NCBI GenBank assembly: GCA_029866025.1
Contig: JARXAD010000012.1
Span: forward strand, 62,001-126,000
From: Vampirovibrionales bacterium
Lineage (GTDB): Bacteria; Cyanobacteriota; Vampirovibrionia; Vampirovibrionales; Vampirovibrionaceae
DNA length: 64,000 bases
Direction: 5' to 3'
In this document: positions 17,928-25,734 of the stretch, piece by piece
How positions within the stretch are numbered: position 1 is the first letter of the stretch
Layout of the letters: the number at the start of each line of letters is the position of its first letter
The notes under the pieces: model-generated
The model's database searches: none
Told to the model about the DNA's origin: nothing
The model's input: only the letters and a program-made list of their open reading frames with translations
Translations under genes and position numbers: made by a program

Positions 17928-18179
17928 TGATTAGCCACCCAAGGTTTTTCCAGCCAGGTTTACACCGGTTACTACCGTTATGAAAAACGTATCACTACAC
18001 TCTATCCTGTTGGCACGCCGCCTCCGTGGTTGGGGAGCCTCATAAATGCCAACACCATTTTTATATCATAGGCTGCCCCTTCGGGGCGGTGGATTGGTGG
18101 GAATGGCCCCAAAACTTAAAAAAACGTTACAAACCCCCTGCTGCTTCTGCCCCTGTTTACCCCCACCTATACCTCACCC

Positions 18180-18968
18180 TTAATTCATGGGGACAGCCGC
18201 TGGAGCCTTCGGAGTCGTTTCCAAAGGAGGGGTTTCAGCAACGGGCGTGGCCATCCTGGGTGCTACCGGTGGCATTAGCCACAAAGACAACTGCAACGTT
18301 GCTCGCATGGGCTTATTTACTTTTAAGTTGCCCAGTAAAATTTGCTCGCGGTCATTGCCGCCTTCGTTGGTCAACTCCAACAGTTTCACTTCAATCAAAT
18401 CCGGATGGTTAGCCAGCGCATTCAGCAAGGCTTGAATAGCGCTGTAGGTCCCCCGCACCGTGACCGTATAATCGTAAGATTTGGCCTCAATCCGCTTGGG
18501 TTTTTCCACCTCGGCTTCGGCGCCACTCTCCGGTGTACCGGCCTCTGCTTTGGCCTTTGCTGCCCGCTTTTCTTTTGCCGTTACGGGCTTTTCAGCAGCC
18601 GTAGCCTCTGGCATTTTTGTGCCTTTAGCACCAGCCTTGGAAGGCTCCAATGAAATTAAATCGTTGCCCAAGTGGCCCGCCAGCAACACCACATCATCCA
18701 GCAAATCTTTAACCGTCGCATTCACATCGGCTTCTGCCACGGTACGAATTTGCACCCCCTCGGGAAGAGCTTTTACTTCTTGCAAACGCGCTACTTGAGA
18801 CTGCAAGGATTGAACCGACTGGGTGAGGGTTTCGATAGAAGCATTTTTCTCACCAATGGTGCCTTGTTTTTCTTGAATATCCCCCCACAGAGGCATGACC
18901 ACCTGCATGGGCAACACGACAGCACCCACCAGCAACAACACCAGGCCTATTAAAAACTGTTGATTCAT
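18180..18968 (-). CDS. pilO: PilO-like type IV pilus assembly protein
   Basis: Inner-membrane alignment-complex protein of type IV pili or type II secretion. A single N-terminal membrane helix (FLIGLVLLLVGAVVLPMQVV) is followed by a coiled coil to about residue 65 and a periplasmic domain. Residues about 115-155 are a Lys/Ala/Glu-rich low-complexity insert. The late segment SAIQALLNALANHPDLIEVK, with a preceding VTVRGTY strand, matches the PilO ferredoxin-like fold. Its ATG overlaps the TAA of the upstream PilM-PilN gene (TAATG), showing translational coupling. No pilP or pilQ follows. Confidence 0.7.
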   Translation of the reverse strand: MNQQFLIGLVLLLVGAVVLPMQVVMPLWGDIQEKQGTIGEKNASIETLTQSVQSLQSQVARLQEVKALPEGVQIRTVAEADVNATVKDLLDDVVLLAGHLGNDLISLEPSKAGAKGTKMPEATAAEKPVTAKEKRAAKAKAEAGTPESGAEAEVEKPKRIEAKSYDYTVTVRGTYSAIQALLNALANHPDLIEVKLLELTNEGGNDREQILLGNLKVNKPMRATLQLSLWLMPPVAPRMATPVAETPPLETTPKAPAAVPMN

Positions 18969-20743
18969 TACCCAAGCCCTCCCACAAAGGTGGTTTTGGT
19001 TTTAGGCGCAGGCCTTCCACCCACAGGAGTGGCGGCAGGCAGTTTACCCGCAGCGTCTACCAAAGAGGGTTCACCCAGAGGCTTGGGGAGTGTTCGTTGA
19101 GGCAGGTCCAGCGTGGCAGGAGACCCTTGACCCGCCAAGTTAAATTCATAGGTCACACGGCCCAGCGTGTCATCACGCACTTCTTTAATCGAAGCCACAT
19201 CAATTTTAGACACATAGGGCAGCCCATCCCACTGGCGCGCAAAGGTTAAAATAGGCTTTTCATTCATGGCTTTGCCGGCCAATGTAAACTGAGGACCCAA
19301 TTGCACATTATAAATCCACACCGATGGGGGCGTTAAGCGTTTTAAATCTCGCAACAAATAGGGGTACAACGCATTTTGGTGCAATACCCGATCCATGAGT
19401 TGGGCCACGTACTGGCGGGCATCCTGTTGTTCTTGCAGGGTGGCCACTTGTTGCTTTAGCTGAATTTCTTGCTGCTGTGCAGCTGTTTCCTGGGTAGTGA
19501 GTTCATTCAATTGTTTTTCCACGGCCATGGTTTTAAACAAAAACAGCCCCAGGGCCAATAAACCCAGCAGCACACACGACGCCAGCCCAAAGCCAAACAG
19601 TTTGGGCGCCAGATTCGCTAGGGTGTCGTTGGCCTGAGACGCCCCCTTAGACAGGGCCCCCGCTGCCGGCGATTGTGGCCCAGCGCTTCCCTTAACACCC
19701 GAGGAAGACTCCAAAAAATTCATCCCAAAGGGAAAAGGCGTCAAACCTTTGTAAGCAGCTCCCACCACGGGTAAAGATAATCCCAAAGCGCCCAAGGGGC
19801 CTTCCAGCAAGGCGGGCCGCACCGCAACATCCAGCTGGCCTTGAACATGCTCTCGAATGTCGAGCGGAATATTCTCCGCCAGCCACAGCGCAATGGGCGA
19901 ACGATTTTGAATCGTCCGGCGGACTTCATCCAGCACATCAGACTGAATGAGCTGTACTTCTTCTGGCGACAAGGTGGCTGGGTTGTAGTGCTCCCAACCC
20001 GACATTTCCATAGTCACTTCTCGCAGCTCTACCAGCTGCACCCCTTGCCACAGAACCATCCACAAATGGCTTTTACCGCGAACCATGAGGCCCCAATAAG
20101 CCTCTTCGCCAGCCTGCTGCAAAATGCCATCCAGCACACCCGTGGCGGCTAGAGCACGCAACTGTTGCCCCACATGAATATCCACCGACAGCAACTTTAG
20201 CTTGGCCAGTTTGCAGGCCTGCAACCAATTACTCAATCGGTCCTGCCGCAGGGCAGAAAACACAATGCGATCCACGCCCGGTGCTTGGAACGGCTGGGCA
20301 GGCAAGGGATAATAACCCACCACGGCGTCGGCGCCGTCAAACACACGGTACCGCTCTGCCTCACTGGACAACGCCATGGTCATTTCTTTGGGAGGCAACG
20401 ACGGCATTTCCGTCAGGCGTAACAGGGTGGTGGGGACGGATAAATGAATCCCTTTTACTCCACCTGGTATTTGGCCCACCAAGGCTTTTAAGCGATCGGC
20501 CAAGGCCGCTGGTGGCAAATCCAGCTCACCGGGGTTTAAGGGCAGGTTAGAGGATTGCACGGGCAAGCCAGTTGCCGTATCCAAAACCAGCCACTCTAAA
20601 GTCCCCTCTTGCAGAGACAGACCCGCCAATAGCTGTGAATTCCCCGCCATGTGGTTTGCAACAACTCCACCCAAAAATAGATATAGCGCGCCCAATAAAA
20701 CTCCGAGTGAGACCCAGAACGCCTGGACTTTACTAAAGCACAC
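18968..20743 (-). CDS. PilM-PilN fusion protein of the type IV pilus machinery
   Basis: Two normally separate pilus proteins appear joined. Residues about 40-330 look like PilM, an actin-like cytoplasmic protein (LAGLSLQEGTLEWLVLD; EMPSLPPKEMTMALSSEAER; VVGYYPLP). Residues about 375-540 look like PilN: membrane helix (FGLASCVLLGLLALGLFLF), coiled coil, then LTPPSVWIYNVQLGPQFTLA and GKAMN. A further hydrophobic helix at the extreme N-terminus is unexpected for PilM. The GTG at 20743 lies just downstream of a good promoter -10, so the mRNA may be leaderless; an internal ATG at 20647 would remove the extra helix but lacks a ribosome-binding site. Confidence 0.7.
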   Translation of the reverse strand: MCFSKVQAFWVSLGVLLGALYLFLGGVVANHMAGNSQLLAGLSLQEGTLEWLVLDTATGLPVQSSNLPLNPGELDLPPAALADRLKALVGQIPGGVKGIHLSVPTTLLRLTEMPSLPPKEMTMALSSEAERYRVFDGADAVVGYYPLPAQPFQAPGVDRIVFSALRQDRLSNWLQACKLAKLKLLSVDIHVGQQLRALAATGVLDGILQQAGEEAYWGLMVRGKSHLWMVLWQGVQLVELREVTMEMSGWEHYNPATLSPEEVQLIQSDVLDEVRRTIQNRSPIALWLAENIPLDIREHVQGQLDVAVRPALLEGPLGALGLSLPVVGAAYKGLTPFPFGMNFLESSSGVKGSAGPQSPAAGALSKGASQANDTLANLAPKLFGFGLASCVLLGLLALGLFLFKTMAVEKQLNELTTQETAAQQQEIQLKQQVATLQEQQDARQYVAQLMDRVLHQNALYPYLLRDLKRLTPPSVWIYNVQLGPQFTLAGKAMNEKPILTFARQWDGLPYVSKIDVASIKEVRDDTLGRVTYEFNLAGQGSPATLDLPQRTLPKPLGEPSLVDAAGKLPAATPVGGRPAPKTKTTFVGGLG

Positions 20744-20750
20744 TTGTTTT

Positions 20751-20779
20751 ATAATACGAAGGGACGACCGTTAGAACAA
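20751..20779 (-). promoter_or_regulatory. sigma-70 type promoter for the PilM-PilN gene
   Basis: On the minus strand TTGTTC, a 17-bp spacer, then TATTAT. Transcription would start within a few bases of the GTG at 20743. The plus-strand gene ribE diverges from the same 100-bp region. Confidence 0.5.
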
Positions 20780-20843
20780 GCCAACGCACTTGCCCCACAC
20801 TCACCCTTTGTTTACCACCATTACGCTGCAGGCCTTATTTTTT

Positions 20844-21641
20844 ATGTTTACCGGATTGATTCAACAGCTGGGGCAGCTTACTGCCATCACACCAGCCCTC
20901 ACCGATAGTTCCGATAGCTCCGAGACTTCTCAGGGGTTGGTTTGGACCATTACGGGCCATTTTCTCCCAGAAGACCCTTTGGTACTGGGAGAAAGCATTG
21001 CCCTGAACGGCGTGTGTACCACCGTTACCCATATTGATGATAGCGGACAGCAATTCAACGTTCTGTTGTCCCCCGAAACTCTGAACGTAACCACCTTAAA
21101 GCACCAACAATCTGGTTCTCCCCTCAATTTGGAACGTTCCTTAAAGGCCAGCGACCGCATGGGGGGCCACTGGGTCACAGGGCATGTAGACAGCACCGGC
21201 GTGGTGGTAGACGTTCAACCCGATGGTGCCTGCTGGCGGGTGGTTATCCGCTTGTTAGACGCTGACAAAGCGCCGCTGATTCTGCCCAAAGGCTCCATTA
21301 CCGTGGACGGCATTAGTCTCACAGTCAATGAAGTCCAGCCCCTCCGTAACGGCGGCACCCAGTTTGGCGTGGCCATTATTCCTCACACCTGGGAGCACAC
21401 CACCATTCACACCTATCAACCCGACACGTTAGTAAACCTAGAGTGCGACCTGATGGGCAAGTACGTCCAGCAGTGGGTCGCTCCCTATTTGGCTGGACAA
21501 AGCCAGCCCTTAGCACCAGCGCCATCCTCTCACGCCGAAGACGGCATCCCCGATGCGTTTTTTCCCAGTGCACTGGGCACCAGCCACATCCACACGGGCC
21601 GTTGGTTTAACCTTCAAGGCCCGCCCCAAATGGGGCCTTAA
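20844..21641 (+). CDS. ribE: riboflavin synthase, alpha chain
   Basis: Converts two molecules of 6,7-dimethyl-8-ribityllumazine to riboflavin. The diagnostic start MFTGLIQQLG sets the ATG at 20844 rather than the track's earlier start. The two lumazine-binding barrels show GESIALNGVCTTV, VTGHVDSTG, KGSITVDGISLTVNEVQP and VNLECDLMGKYVQQW. At 265 residues it is longer than the usual 200-220: there is a Ser-rich insert near residues 18-32 and a C-terminal tail of about 45 residues of unknown role. ribBA and ribH lie downstream on the same strand. Confidence 0.94.
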   Translation: MFTGLIQQLGQLTAITPALTDSSDSSETSQGLVWTITGHFLPEDPLVLGESIALNGVCTTVTHIDDSGQQFNVLLSPETLNVTTLKHQQSGSPLNLERSLKASDRMGGHWVTGHVDSTGVVVDVQPDGACWRVVIRLLDADKAPLILPKGSITVDGISLTVNEVQPLRNGGTQFGVAIIPHTWEHTTIHTYQPDTLVNLECDLMGKYVQQWVAPYLAGQSQPLAPAPSSHAEDGIPDAFFPSALGTSHIHTGRWFNLQGPPQMGP

Positions 21642-22045
21642 TCACTTCAATTTGGCGTAAATCTATATAAGTTTAGGGGCTTACGCCGAATGCCAATAGA
21701 GAAGTCCTGCTTGCTGGGGGCTGGCAGCCACCGATGGCAGAAAAAATCGGCGCCAAGGAGTGCAGCGCGTGAACCGGATTCCAGTGGAGGGCCGCATTTT
21801 TCTGGCCGGTCGGGGAGTTTTAAAGAGGGGGACACCGTCCCCTTCTTTACTGGGGGCGTGGGGGACAGGCGTCCCCCACATTGGCGAAGCCCCATGATCC
21901 AGCAGAGCACTGAGGGGCAGGCCCCTTGCAACTAAAAACAACCTGAAAATTTTAGGCAATTTTTTTTATTCAGCTAACTTGTGTACCTTACAGCAACAAA
22001 ACGCTATTCTGAACCGTGTGCCCGTCCAACCGCAAGGAACTAACC
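21642..22045. other. stem-loop-rich intergenic region after ribE
   Basis: About 400 bp without a credible gene. It holds an inverted repeat GGCGTAA...TTACGCC just after ribE, two GC hairpins (GGGGGACACCGTCCCC near 21829; TGGGGGACAGGCGTCCCCCA near 21861), a GAGGGGCAGGCCCC block resembling the end of the dispersed repeat, and the first copy of a 44-bp direct repeat. Confidence 0.55.
21920..21963 (+). repeat. direct repeat, copy 1 (upstream of 22046 gene)
   Basis: Near-identical to 22317-22361; the shared core includes CAACTAAAAACAACCTGAAA followed by ATTTTAGGCAATTTT, differing by one inserted G. The two copies bracket the small gene at 22046-22303. Confidence 0.85.
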
Positions 22046-22303
22046 ATGAGGCTGACTTTTTCTGCTCACCACGCAACTCGCCTAGCCCCCCGTTTTGGCA
22101 ATAACCAAGAAACCGGCGGCGGTTTAACAAACGAACAACGAGTGGCAAGCAATTTATCCCAAAGGATGTTGAATGATGCTGATGAAGCAGCGGCCAATAA
22201 CGACCTGTTAACAGCAGCTACATACACCCAGCAGGCCAATGAGGTTCGTTTAGATGCCGGATTACCCGCTATAAAAGTCGAAGAAACCACTGTGAGGGAC
22301 TAA
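22046..22303 (+). CDS. small protein with N-terminal PRFG motif
   Basis: An 85-residue, lineage-specific protein. AAGGA lies 6-9 bases before the ATG at 22046, so the track's earlier start is rejected. The N-terminus reads MRLTFSAHHATRLAPRFGNN, with the PRFG motif at residues 15-18; the remainder is polar and Ala/Asn-rich, probably helical (EQRVASNLSQRMLNDADEAA). No signal peptide or membrane segment. It lies between two copies of a 44-bp direct repeat and in front of a second small gene with the same type of motif. Function unknown. Confidence 0.65.
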   Translation: MRLTFSAHHATRLAPRFGNNQETGGGLTNEQRVASNLSQRMLNDADEAAANNDLLTAATYTQQANEVRLDAGLPAIKVEETTVRD

Positions 22304-22316
22304 GTTTTTCACCTAT

Positions 22317-22361
22317 GGCCCCTTGGCAACTAAAAACAACCTGAAAATTTTAGGCAATTTT
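22317..22361 (+). repeat. direct repeat, copy 2
   Basis: Second copy of the 44-45 bp repeat at 21920-21963. It ends just before the promoter of the next small gene. Confidence 0.85.
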
Positions 22362-22366
22362 AACGC

Positions 22367-22396
22367 TTGAGGTGTTTCTTCTATTTAGTGGATACT
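22367..22396 (+). promoter_or_regulatory. probable sigma-70 promoter of the 22440 gene
   Basis: TTGAGG, an 18-bp spacer, then GATACT. The track uses the TTG of the -35 as a start codon, which is unlikely given the GGAG-ATG further down. Confidence 0.4.
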
Positions 22397-22439
22397 ACAC
22401 TCACCTATGCTGCCCTCTATAACCCATCGGAGACACCTC

Positions 22440-22693
22440 ATGAACATTCGTTTTGCCAGCGCCCAACCCTTTACCCGCCAAGCCAGTTCGGTTCGGTTCG
22501 GTTCGGACAAACACACGCACTGAAGAACTTGCAAGAGCAAGTTGTGCAGCCTGCCATTCATGCCCTCAATGCCGGTTTAACAACCACCCAGCTAAAAGAG
22601 GAAGGCTTCGATATTGGCTCAGAAGCGCTTAAGAAGGCCCTTAAGACTGACGACCCAATTAAGGCGCTACAAGATCTAGTCACTCAGAAATAG
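22440..22693 (+). pseudogene. small VRFG-motif protein, out of frame at a pentanucleotide repeat (candidate phase-variable gene)
   Basis: The ATG at 22440 has a good GGAG eight bases upstream and opens MNIRFASAQPF. Four copies of GTTCG at 22486-22506 then shift the frame and translation stops at 22523 after 27 residues. Deleting one 5-bp unit joins it to the downstream ORF: SSVRFGQTHALKNLQEQVV and on to DLVTQK, an 82-residue protein. The restored SVRFGQ is identical to that of the in-frame protein at 31745. The repeat itself encodes the motif, so slippage would switch the gene. Product function unknown; the body looks helical. Six repeat copies would also restore the frame. Confidence 0.7.
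22486..22506 (+). repeat. pentanucleotide tandem repeat (GTTCG)x4
   Basis: Four perfect GTTCG units plus a final G, inside the coding region for the VRFG motif. The homologous tract at 31768-31782 has three units and is in frame. Confidence 0.95.
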
Positions 22694-22706
22694 AAAAGCC
22701 ACCCCT

Positions 22707-23933
22707 ATGTTCTCCACCGTCGACGCCGCCATTGCCGCCATCCGTGCCGGTGGTGCCGTGATTGTCACCGATGACGAAGACCGCGAAAACGAAGGCGACT
22801 TCGTCTGCGCCGCGGAAGCCATCACCCCCGAGCTCATTAACCTCATGGCCACGGAAGGCCGGGGCCTCATTTGCCTCTCGTTACCACCGGAAGACTGCGA
22901 CCGCCTGCATTTGGCCCCCATGGTGGCCCGCAACGAAGACCAGCTGGAAACCGCCTTTACCATTAGCATTGATGCTCACCCAAAATTTGGGGTGTCCACC
23001 GGTATTTCTGCCGCCGACCGCGCCAAAACCATTCAGGTGGCGGTAGCCAACGACGCCACCCCCAGTGATTTGCGCCGCCCCGGGCATATTTTTCCGCTGC
23101 GTGCCCGCGCCGGTGGCGTGCTAGAGCGCGTGGGCCACACGGAAGCCAGCATGGACTTGGCCCGCCTGGCGGGCTTAAAGCCCGCGGGGGTGATTTGTGA
23201 AATTCTCAACCCCGACGGCACCATGGCCCGCCGAGATGCTCTGGCAGAGATGGCAAAACGCCTAAAACTCCCCTTCATTACCGTGGCCCAGCTTATTCAG
23301 TACCGCCTGCAACACGAGCGTCTCATTCAAGTCTCCACCCCGCTGGCCAAGTTACCCACCCAGTTTGGCGACTTTGACATGGTGGGCTTTACCAACACGC
23401 TGGATGGCAGCGAGCATTTGGTGCTGTTAAAAGGCATGCCCAGCGGAAAACTCCCTACTGGCATTGAAAAAACACCCTTGGTTCGTATGCACAGCGAGTG
23501 CCTGACAGGCGATCTCCTCGGCAGCTTGCGCTGCGATTGTGGGTTTCAGCTCCACGGGGCCTTGCAGCAAATTAGCACCCACGGATTGGGCGCACTAGTG
23601 TACATTCGTAAGCACGAAGGCCGTGGCATTGGCCTCCTCAACAAAGTTCGGGCCTATGCCTTGCAAGACAGCGGCCAGGACACAGTAGAAGCCAACGAAA
23701 GCTTGGGATTTCCGGCAGACCTTCGCAATTACGGCGTGGGGGCCCAAATTTTACGAGAGTTAGGCATTACAAAGCTGAACCTTCTCACCAATAACCCCCG
23801 TAAAATCAAGGGATTGGACGGTTATGGCCTGACCATTGTAGACCGTGTGCCGATTGTGACCCCTCCTACCAGCGCTAACCAGCGCTATTTGGACACCAAG
23901 GCCGACAAGCTGGGTCACCTGTTTACCATTTAA
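22707..23933 (+). CDS. ribBA: bifunctional DHBP synthase / GTP cyclohydrolase II
   Basis: Makes both early riboflavin precursors. The N-terminal domain (about 1-200) forms 3,4-dihydroxy-2-butanone 4-phosphate; [13 protein letters not shown] and the [19 protein letters not shown] block are its signatures. The C-terminal domain (about 205-405) opens [23 protein letters not shown] provides zinc cysteines, and [19 protein letters not shown] the catalytic segment. Length 408 is standard. The gene begins 13 bp after the small VRFG gene. The hairpin GCCAGCAAGCTGGC follows. Confidence 0.97.
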   Translation: MFSTVDAAIAAIRAGGAVIVTDDEDRENEGDFVCAAEAITPELINLMATEGRGLICLSLPPEDCDRLHLAPMVARNEDQLETAFTISIDAHPKFGVSTGISAADRAKTIQVAVANDATPSDLRRPGHIFPLRARAGGVLERVGHTEASMDLARLAGLKPAGVICEILNPDGTMARRDALAEMAKRLKLPFITVAQLIQYRLQHERLIQVSTPLAKLPTQFGDFDMVGFTNTLDGSEHLVLLKGMPSGKLPTGIEKTPLVRMHSECLTGDLLGSLRCDCGFQLHGALQQISTHGLGALVYIRKHEGRGIGLLNKVRAYALQDSGQDTVEANESLGFPADLRNYGVGAQILRELGITKLNLLTNNPRKIKGLDGYGLTIVDRVPIVTPPTSANQRYLDTKADKLGHLFTI

Positions 23934-23946
23934 CGCCTTCCGCAAG

Positions 23947-24105
23947 GTTGACGTTAGCGTCAAGCCAGCAAGCTGGCCTTTTAACAAAAATCTCGGTTTT
24001 TCATTCTTCAAGGTTGACGTGAACGTCAACTTAAGCCGCCCATCGCTGGTTGTTGTGTATAGATTTCGTAAAGGGGTTTTACGATCGGTTGACGTGAACG
24101 TCAAC
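23947..24105 (+). repeat. three palindromic GTTGACGT-ACGTCAAC repeats between ribBA and ribH
   Basis: Copies at 23947-23964 (GTTGACGTTAGCGTCAAG), 24013-24030 and 24088-24105 (both GTTGACGTGAACGTCAAC). Spacings are 66 and 75 bp. The arms are 8 bp with a 2-bp centre. They could be operators for a dimeric regulator or RNA hairpins. A track ORF on the minus strand here is generated by these repeats. Confidence 0.8.
23964..23981 (+). terminator. probable terminator after ribBA
   Basis: GCCAGC-AA-GCTGGC followed by CTTTT, 30 bp beyond the stop. The same CCAGCAAGCTGG core occurs at 10239 and 33268. Confidence 0.5.
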
Positions 24106-24189
24106 CTTGCCTTAAGCGTGAGGAGTGGGTTGGCGGCCGACTTGATCGTAAACTAAAGCACCGATTCAACCTTATAAGAAAGCAGCTTT

Positions 24190-24726
24190 ATGGCCATTAG
24201 CGATTCCGTCCAACGACTGTTTGAAACCAATGAGACCCACGAAAATGCCTCCGCTTGGCGTATTGGTGTTGTGACGGCCCAGTTTAACGACCACATCACA
24301 GGCGCCTTACTAGCCAGTGCCAAACAAACCCTTTTGGCCCAAGGAATTTTAGAAGCCAACCTAGTGGAAGTGATTGTTCCCGGCGCTTTTGAACTGCCTT
24401 TGGCTGCCCAATGGTTGATTGAGAAAAGCAAAATCGATGCCGTGATTACCCTAGGCTGCGTCATCCAAGGCGAAACCCCCCACTTTGACTACGTGTGCGC
24501 CGAAGCCGCCCGTGGTGTGCAGGATGTACAACTAAAAACCGGTGTGCCGGTGGTGTTTGGGGTGTTGACCACCCATACCGAAGCCCAAGCCCTAGACCGC
24601 ACAAGCCACAACCAGCCCGCCAACGGCGGAACCAGCCGCCACAGCGACAAAGGCATTGATTGCGCCCTCACCGCACTCCACATGCTGACCCTTAAGCAAC
24701 AACTTTTACAGCTCCCTTGTAGCTAG
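24190..24726 (+). CDS. ribH: 6,7-dimethyl-8-ribityllumazine synthase
   Basis: Penultimate riboflavin enzyme, forming the substrate of RibE. Recognisable by RIGVVTAQFNDHITGALL, VIVPGAFELPLAAQWL, GCVIQGETPHFDYVCAEAAR and GVPVVFGVLTT. C-terminal GGTSRHSDKGIDCALTALHM is also typical. Length 178 is slightly long because of a 20-residue N-terminal lead. The ribBA-ribH gap holds three palindromes that may regulate it. Its end overlaps a convergent gene by 35 bp. Confidence 0.96.
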   Translation: MAISDSVQRLFETNETHENASAWRIGVVTAQFNDHITGALLASAKQTLLAQGILEANLVEVIVPGAFELPLAAQWLIEKSKIDAVITLGCVIQGETPHFDYVCAEAARGVQDVQLKTGVPVVFGVLTTHTEAQALDRTSHNQPANGGTSRHSDKGIDCALTALHMLTLKQQLLQLPCS

Positions 24727-25612
24727 GGTGTTTTTGATAGGTTTCTTCATCAGGAAAGGCAAAATCGTAGAGGTTAAGCTGCTTGAGGCGTTGGGCGGCT
24801 TTTTCGGGAGCTTTCGACAACTCTTCCATTAGGCGGCAGGCATAACGGGCAAAAGCAATGGGCGCAGCAAAAGAATTGGAACCAAACGAAGAGAACGATT
24901 TCCCAACAACGTCTGGATCATAAATTTGACAACGATAATCCGTTTGTCCGTCGCCATCAAAATCCAGCCCATCCTTCATAATCGTTGCTGAAAAGCTGTC
25001 ATCAACAAATTGATTCACAATACCCTGATGATTTTTTTGTTCCAGTTGCGCACTAGAAGCAACGGCAATGGTCGGTTTTTGACATGCCAAGTAAACAACC
25101 CCATCAGGAGAATTATCACTTGCAACAAAGCATGGCCACGCTGTTAATTTTTTAATTTTATTGGAAATAATATTAAATACGGAGCTGTGCTTTCTGAGTC
25201 CCTTATCTATTAATTTCTGTAATTTTTTATAGCTTTCACCATCGTAACTTGGTGAAGACGCAGTAAATGCGCCAATATAATTTTTTGTATTCCTAGCGTT
25301 TTTAATTCTTTCATTCCACTGCTTTCTTGTCGCAGTTAATTTTGAAGAGCCGTCTAACGTTGACTCAAATGGCTTTACCGTTAATGCATTCGGGTTCCAG
25401 CCTTCCCGTGTCATTTCTAACGCACAAACGGCATTCACAAGGTCCCCATGGGTAATAAATTTCAGTACCAAACTGTCTGGAGAACCACTAAACGAATCCC
25501 ATAAGAAGGCATTGAGCGGTATCGGGCACTGCTTTAAATTAGGCCGATCCACGGCTGTGCCCATCACCGGTGGCGGTGGTGTTTTTTGGGCTGAAAAACG
25601 AAGGACGTTCAT
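24692..25612 (-). CDS. divergent subtilisin-like (S8) serine protease with N-terminal LRFSAQ motif
   Basis: A 306-residue protein that reads as a minimal, divergent subtilase. A candidate catalytic Asp39 (FLWDSF), His55 (ITHGDLVNAV), an oxyanion-hole Asn167 (FVASDNSPDG) followed by YLACQKPTIAVASSA (compare YPAxxPxxIAVGA), and Ser247 in GSNSFAAPIAFARYA (compare GTSxAAP) occur in the right order. DFDGDGQTDY suggests a calcium site. There is no Sec signal; the N-terminus MNVLRFSAQKTP resembles the RFG-type motif of other accessory proteins here. The middle of the gene is AT-rich. It is convergent with ribH. The family call is mine, by motif; activity is unproven. Confidence 0.6.
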   Translation of the reverse strand: MNVLRFSAQKTPPPPVMGTAVDRPNLKQCPIPLNAFLWDSFSGSPDSLVLKFITHGDLVNAVCALEMTREGWNPNALTVKPFESTLDGSSKLTATRKQWNERIKNARNTKNYIGAFTASSPSYDGESYKKLQKLIDKGLRKHSSVFNIISNKIKKLTAWPCFVASDNSPDGVVYLACQKPTIAVASSAQLEQKNHQGIVNQFVDDSFSATIMKDGLDFDGDGQTDYRCQIYDPDVVGKSFSSFGSNSFAAPIAFARYACRLMEELSKAPEKAAQRLKQLNLYDFAFPDEETYQKHPSYKGAVKVVA

Positions 25613-25734
25613 GAGTCAACCATAGGGGTAAGGGAGTTGGGTGCATTAACACCGGTAAAACCAAAATGGTGCTAGCCCAAGACGGCAGAGGTTCGCTTGG
25701 ATTACAATGGCAGGGTTATTTGCGGAGCCGCCTC

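Noticed and set aside
20790-20843. Upstream start of ribE
   Set aside because: Riboflavin synthases begin MFTGxI; the extra 18 residues are unlike the family and overlap the divergent promoter.
23760-24104. Minus-strand ORF of 114 codons with internal repeats
   Set aside because: Its repetitive sequence comes from the three palindromes between ribBA and ribH and it overlaps ribBA.
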